Shown piece by piece: positions 5,714 through 8,667 of a stretch of DNA of 8,667 bases. Source of the stretch: an uncultured Collinsella sp. (GTDB taxonomy: Bacteria > Actinomycetota > Coriobacteriia > Coriobacteriales > Coriobacteriaceae); assembly GCA_900552875.1 (NCBI GenBank), contig USCS01000057.1:1-8667 (forward strand), given 5' to 3'. A program made the translations under genes and the position numbers. The stretch's first letter is position 1. Each line of letters begins with the position of its first letter. A model generated the notes under the pieces. That model did no database searches and was not told where the DNA came from. It saw nothing but the letters and a program-made list of their open reading frames with translations.

Positions 5714-6562
5714 ACAAACGGATTGCTTTTAAGGCTTCGCGAGCGTGAGCTCAGCGCGAGTCCGGCGGAACGCAATGTCATCGCATACGTGAGTGCTCAT
5801 CCGCATGAGGTGGTCGGGCTGTCCGTCCGCGGTCTTGCCGATGCCACGTTCTCCTCGCCCTCGAGCATTTTGCGTTTTTGCAAGCGCTTGGGTTTTGCGG
5901 GCTACAAGGAGTTCCAGCGCGAACTGATTGCCGAACTGGCGCTCTTGGGTGACAAGAAAGACGTTGCCCTCGAGGACATCTCCATGGACGACAGCGTCGA
6001 ACGTATCGTGGGGAAGGTGATGAAAAGCAACGTGCGCACAATCGAGGCGACGGCGCGAACGCTCGATTACACCGTCTTGGAGCGATGCGCGGCCCATCTT
6101 AAACGGGCACGCGCGGTCAATCTGTTCGGTATCGGTGCCTCTCGTTTGGTCGCGCACGATCTAGCGCAAAAGCTCATGCGTGTTGACAAAGAGTGCCATC
6201 TGTACGACGACTGGCATGATCAGCTCCTGTGTGCCAAGAACATGCATGAGGGCGATATGGCAATCGCCTTTAGCTACTCGGGCTTAACGCAAGAAGTGCT
6301 GGACTGCACCGTCGAGGCTCAACGTCACAACTGTCCCGTTGTGGCCGTGACCAAGGTAGACGGATCGTCCAAGCTTGCCACCATGGCCGATGCCGTGCTC
6401 GGCGTTGCTGCAAGCGAGCCCTTGGTCCGCAGCGGTGCCATGGCCTCGCGTATGGCCCAGCTTATGGTTGTCGATGCCCTGTACGCTGCTTACGTTGCCA
6501 GCGACTACGAGCGGGCGACGCATGTCATTAAGCAAAACTACATCAAGAAACAGGAAAGATGA
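5711..6562 (+). CDS. murR: MurR/RpiR-family transcriptional regulator, HTH plus SIS domain
   Basis: A 283-residue DNA-binding regulator with the two-domain RpiR layout. The N-terminal HTH_6 domain (about 1-75) includes SVRGLADATFSSPSSILRFCKRLGFAGYKEF (38-68), the typical helix-turn-helix with conserved S-S-I-R-F-K-LGF-GY. The C-terminal SIS domain (about 125-260) has NLFGIGASRLVAHDLAQKL (137-155) and AIAFSYSGLTQEVL (184-197), the phosphosugar-binding loops. In E. coli, MurR represses murQP and is relieved by MurNAc-6-P. Here the gene directly precedes murQ (10 bases between stop and start) and a PTS permease, so the same ligand is likely; this rests on context, since RpiR sequence alone does not fix the ligand. 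Autoregulation through the upstream inverted repeats is plausible. It could be an activator instead of a repressor. Confidence 0.87.
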   Translation: MTNGLLLRLRERELSASPAERNVIAYVSAHPHEVVGLSVRGLADATFSSPSSILRFCKRLGFAGYKEFQRELIAELALLGDKKDVALEDISMDDSVERIVGKVMKSNVRTIEATARTLDYTVLERCAAHLKRARAVNLFGIGASRLVAHDLAQKLMRVDKECHLYDDWHDQLLCAKNMHEGDMAIAFSYSGLTQEVLDCTVEAQRHNCPVVAVTKVDGSSKLATMADAVLGVAASEPLVRSGAMASRMAQLMVVDALYAAYVASDYERATHVIKQNYIKKQER

Positions 6563-6572
6563 GGTGAATGAA

Positions 6573-7496
6573 ATGCTCGATTTAACAAAATTCACGACTG
6601 AACAGCGTAATCAAAGGTCAATGGACCTCGATACGATGACATCGCTGCAAATCGTCACGACGATGAACGATGAGGATCTTCGTGCCGTCCAGTCGGTCAC
6701 GAAAGTGTTGCCCCAGGTTGCCACAGCAATCGACTGGGCTGCTGAGGCACTCGAGCGCGGCGGGCGCGTCTTTTACATGGGTGCAGGCACCAGTGGTCGT
6801 CTGGGCGTGCTCGACGCTTCGGAGTGCCCGCCCACGTTTGGTGTGTCACCCGATCTGATTGTCGGGCTCATTGCCGGAGGCGAGACGGCGTTTATCAAGG
6901 CTGTCGAAGGTGCCGAAGACAGCGAGGAGCTTGGCGCGAGCGACCTGCGGGAGCGTGGACTTTCGGACAAGGATCTTGTCGTTGGCCTGGCAGCAAGCGG
7001 TCGTACTCCCTATGTGGTGGGCGGCCTTGTGTACGCCAAAGCAACTGGGTGCAAGACCATCGCAATTGCCTGTAACCAAGGGTCGAAGATCGGGGAGAGT
7101 GCAGATCTTGCCATTGAGCCCGTGCCCGGTCCCGAGGTGCTGACCGGCTCAACGAGGCTCAAGGCGGGAACGGTCCAAAAGCTCATTCTCAATATGATTT
7201 CGACCGGTGCCATGGTCAAGATTGGCAAGGTGTACCAAAACCTGATGGTCGATGTGCAGCAGACGAACGAGAAGTTGGTGGTGCGCGGCCAGAACATCGT
7301 GATGGAGGCGACCGGCTGCACGCGCGAGCGCGCTGTTCAGGCGCTTGCAAATGCCGGCGGCCACGTAAAGACCGCTATTGTCTCGGTGCTGCTGGACTGC
7401 GATGTCGAGCAGGCTGCGGTGGCTCTCGAGCGGGCGCGCGGCCATGTCCGTGCTGCGGTGAGTGGCCATGAGAAGGGCAACGCCGATGCCCAATAG
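6573..7496 (+). CDS. murQ: N-acetylmuramic acid 6-phosphate etherase MurQ
   Basis: MurQ cleaves the D-lactyl ether of MurNAc-6-phosphate, giving GlcNAc-6-phosphate and D-lactate, in the cytoplasmic peptidoglycan-recycling route. The 307 residues match the usual length of about 300. The SIS fold carries the family signature YMGAGTSGRLGVLDASECPP (68-87), and IAGGETAFIKAVEGAEDSEE (100-119) follows. The two catalytic glutamates of the E. coli enzyme (Glu83 and Glu114) correspond to Glu84 and Glu115 and both are present. Also conserved are LAASGRTPYVVGGL (139-152), GPEVLTGSTRLKAGT (186-200) and the C-terminal helical GCTRERAVQAL and HVKTAIV. ATG 6573 is chosen because GAGG (6561-6564) lies 8 bases upstream; an in-frame GTG at 6564 overlaps that SD. 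The gene is 10 bases behind murR, so cotranscribed. Assignment is secure. Confidence 0.96.
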   Translation: MLDLTKFTTEQRNQRSMDLDTMTSLQIVTTMNDEDLRAVQSVTKVLPQVATAIDWAAEALERGGRVFYMGAGTSGRLGVLDASECPPTFGVSPDLIVGLIAGGETAFIKAVEGAEDSEELGASDLRERGLSDKDLVVGLAASGRTPYVVGGLVYAKATGCKTIAIACNQGSKIGESADLAIEPVPGPEVLTGSTRLKAGTVQKLILNMISTGAMVKIGKVYQNLMVDVQQTNEKLVVRGQNIVMEATGCTRERAVQALANAGGHVKTAIVSVLLDCDVEQAAVALERARGHVRAAVSGHEKGNADAQ

Positions 7497-7542
7497 GTGC
7501 ACGGCGTGAGCAGATATGACATCAAGAAGAGGTACCCAATAC

Positions 7543-7556
7543 AAGGAGGAGTTATG
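7543..7556 (+). promoter_or_regulatory. Strong Shine-Dalgarno of the PTS permease gene
   Basis: AAGGAGGA (7543-7550) lies immediately before the ATG at 7554. The 57-base murQ-permease gap holds no terminator-like hairpin, consistent with cotranscription and strong independent translation. Confidence 0.7.
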
Positions 7557-8667
7557 ACGAACAAAGAGCTGGCTCAAAAGCTGCTGGACCTTTTGGGCGG
7601 TAAAGACAACGTGCTGGCAAACGCGGCGTGCATGACGCGCCTGCGCGTGACCGTCAAAGACACGGGCAACGTCGACACGGAGGGTATTAAGGCACTCGAC
7701 GGCGTGATGGGCCTGGTCGAGGACGACACGATGCAGATTGTGCTGGGTCCGGGCAAGGTGAATAAGGTGCTCGAGGAGTTCTCCAAGCTCACCGGCCTTG
7801 CGAAAGGCGTTGCTGATGAGAGCGTGGTTGACGCTGCGGCCACAAACAAGGCCGCGCAGAAGGCCAAGTACGAGTCCAAGCCGGTTCAGGCCTTCCTCAA
7901 GAAGATTTCCAACGTCTTCGTCGCCCTGCTTCCCGGCATCATTGCGGCTGGCCTCATTAACGGTATCTGCAACGTCATCAATGTCTCGACGGCGGGTGCG
8001 CTTGCGGGCGAGTGGTGGTATCAGGGCATTCGTTCCATGGGTTGGGCCCTCTTCGCTTATCTGCCCATCTTGGTGGGCTATAACGCGGCACGCGAGTTTG
8101 GTGGCTCCGCTGCGCTGGGCGGTATCGCCGGCATGATGTGTATCGCCAACAGCGCCATGCCCCTGCTTGCGCCTGGCGCTGCTGATCCTGCCACTGCCAT
8201 TCTGCTGCCGCTCACCAATGCGCAGTACAACCCCGCAGCGGGCGGCATGATCGCGGCTCTCATCGCTGGTGCGTTTTTCGCCTGGATGGAGCGTCAGATT
8301 CGCAAGGTCATGCCCAACGCGCTCGATACGTTCCTGTCCCCGCTGCTGGTGCTCATCATCGGCGCCTTTGCTCTGATGCTTGTCATCCAGCCGGTTGGCG
8401 CATGGCTGACGACCGCGATCTTTAGCGTCCTCACCTTTATCTTCGAGAAGCTGGGCGTCCTGGGCGGCTATATCCTGTCGGCAGGCTTCTTGCCGCTGGT
8501 GTCCGTCGGCCTGCATCAGGCGCTCACGCCGATCCACGCTATGCTCAACGATCCCGACGGCGCTACCAAGGGCATCAATTACCTGCTGCCCATCCTTATG
8601 ATGGCTGGCGGCGGCCAGGTCGGTGCCGGTTTGGCGCTGTACTTTAAGACCAAGAACGCCAAGCTCA
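7554..8667 (+). CDS. murP: PTS EIIBC permease, MurNAc (MurP) type, 3' end outside the window
   Basis: A sugar-transporting phosphotransferase component that imports its substrate across the membrane while phosphorylating it; next to murR and murQ the expected substrate is MurNAc, delivered as MurNAc-6-P. The first 371 residues are present with no stop. The EIIB domain (about 1-80) has the phosphorylation site ANAACMTRLRV, with phospho-Cys26, and the GVMGLVEDDTMQIVLGPGKV segment. A linker (about 82-108) leads to the EIIC domain: about five hydrophobic stretches are visible between 118 and 365, with PILVGYNAAREFGG (171-184), NPAAGGMIAALIAG (226-239) and the conserved GLHQALTPIH (319-328). This is the glucose-superfamily sucrose/trehalose/MurNAc type. 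No EIIA domain precedes EIIB; E. coli MurP also lacks one and borrows EIIA-Glc. Specificity rests on neighbours: a sucrose- or other sugar-type permease cannot be excluded from sequence alone. Confidence 0.84.
   Translation, partial: MTNKELAQKLLDLLGGKDNVLANAACMTRLRVTVKDTGNVDTEGIKALDGVMGLVEDDTMQIVLGPGKVNKVLEEFSKLTGLAKGVADESVVDAAATNKAAQKAKYESKPVQAFLKKISNVFVALLPGIIAAGLINGICNVINVSTAGALAGEWWYQGIRSMGWALFAYLPILVGYNAAREFGGSAALGGIAGMMCIANSAMPLLAPGAADPATAILLPLTNAQYNPAAGGMIAALIAGAFFAWMERQIRKVMPNALDTFLSPLLVLIIGAFALMLVIQPVGAWLTTAIFSVLTFIFEKLGVLGGYILSAGFLPLVSVGLHQALTPIHAMLNDPDGATKGINYLLPILMMAGGGQVGAGLALYFKTKNAKL

Noticed and set aside
6375..6572. An upstream in-frame extension of murQ starting at ATG 6375
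   Set aside because: It would overlap most of the SIS domain of murR, adds residues unlike any MurQ, and has no Shine-Dalgarno. ATG 6573 fits family length and has an SD.
7149..8537. A 462-codon open frame on the minus strand opposite murQ and the permease
   Set aside because: It spans two well-supported genes and their gap in antisense, is rich in His, Gln and Arg as expected from a reversed frame, and has no family signature.
1..8667. CRISPR array, tRNA, rRNA or riboswitch
   Set aside because: I saw no regularly spaced repeats, no cloverleaf with a CCA-type end, and no recognisable riboswitch core in the intergenic regions, all of which are under 200 bases.

Overview
This is a GC-rich, densely packed bacterial window with every supported gene on the + strand. 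Gene content and style (actinobacterial-type FtsEX, RNase R, a VanZ-like protein, a MurNAc-6-P utilisation cluster) suggest a gut Coriobacteriia-type actinobacterium, most likely Collinsella or a relative. That placement is inference from protein style and base composition, not from a marker gene.

Layout. (1) Bases 3-1785 hold ftsE and ftsX, translationally coupled with a 14-base overlap. ftsE is open at the left edge and carries an unusual N-terminal extension. A strong intrinsic terminator ends the unit at 1810-1842. (2) Bases 1908-4043 hold rnr (RNase R) as a single gene, with its own candidate promoter overlapping the tail of the previous terminator and its own terminator at 4072-4097. 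(3) Bases 4218-4823 encode a small serine recombinase of the resolvase/invertase type. It is preceded by an AT-rich leader with a 13-base inverted repeat that can fold in two competing ways, and followed by a 9-bp GC hairpin. Its arginine codon use differs from its neighbours. (4) Bases 4935-5513 encode a VanZ-family membrane protein with a TTG start, ended by a perfect 9-bp hairpin. (5) Bases 5711 to the right edge hold a MurNAc catabolic cluster: murR-like RpiR/SIS regulator, murQ etherase, and a PTS EIIBC permease (MurP type) cut by the window end. The 100 bases ahead of murR contain three consecutive inverted repeats and a candidate promoter.

How the genes relate. FtsEX controls peptidoglycan hydrolysis at division. 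The PTS permease and MurQ would import MurNAc as MurNAc-6-P and convert it to GlcNAc-6-P plus D-lactate, and MurR would sense the intermediate and control the cluster. Both ends of the window therefore concern cell-wall turnover, but terminators between them show they are separate transcription units. The middle part (recombinase and VanZ-like gene) looks like an accessory insertion between conserved units. I saw no tRNA, rRNA, CRISPR array, complete transposon or clearly new multi-gene system. The most interesting leads are the competing-hairpin leader of the recombinase, the inverted-repeat cluster before murR, and the FtsE extension.
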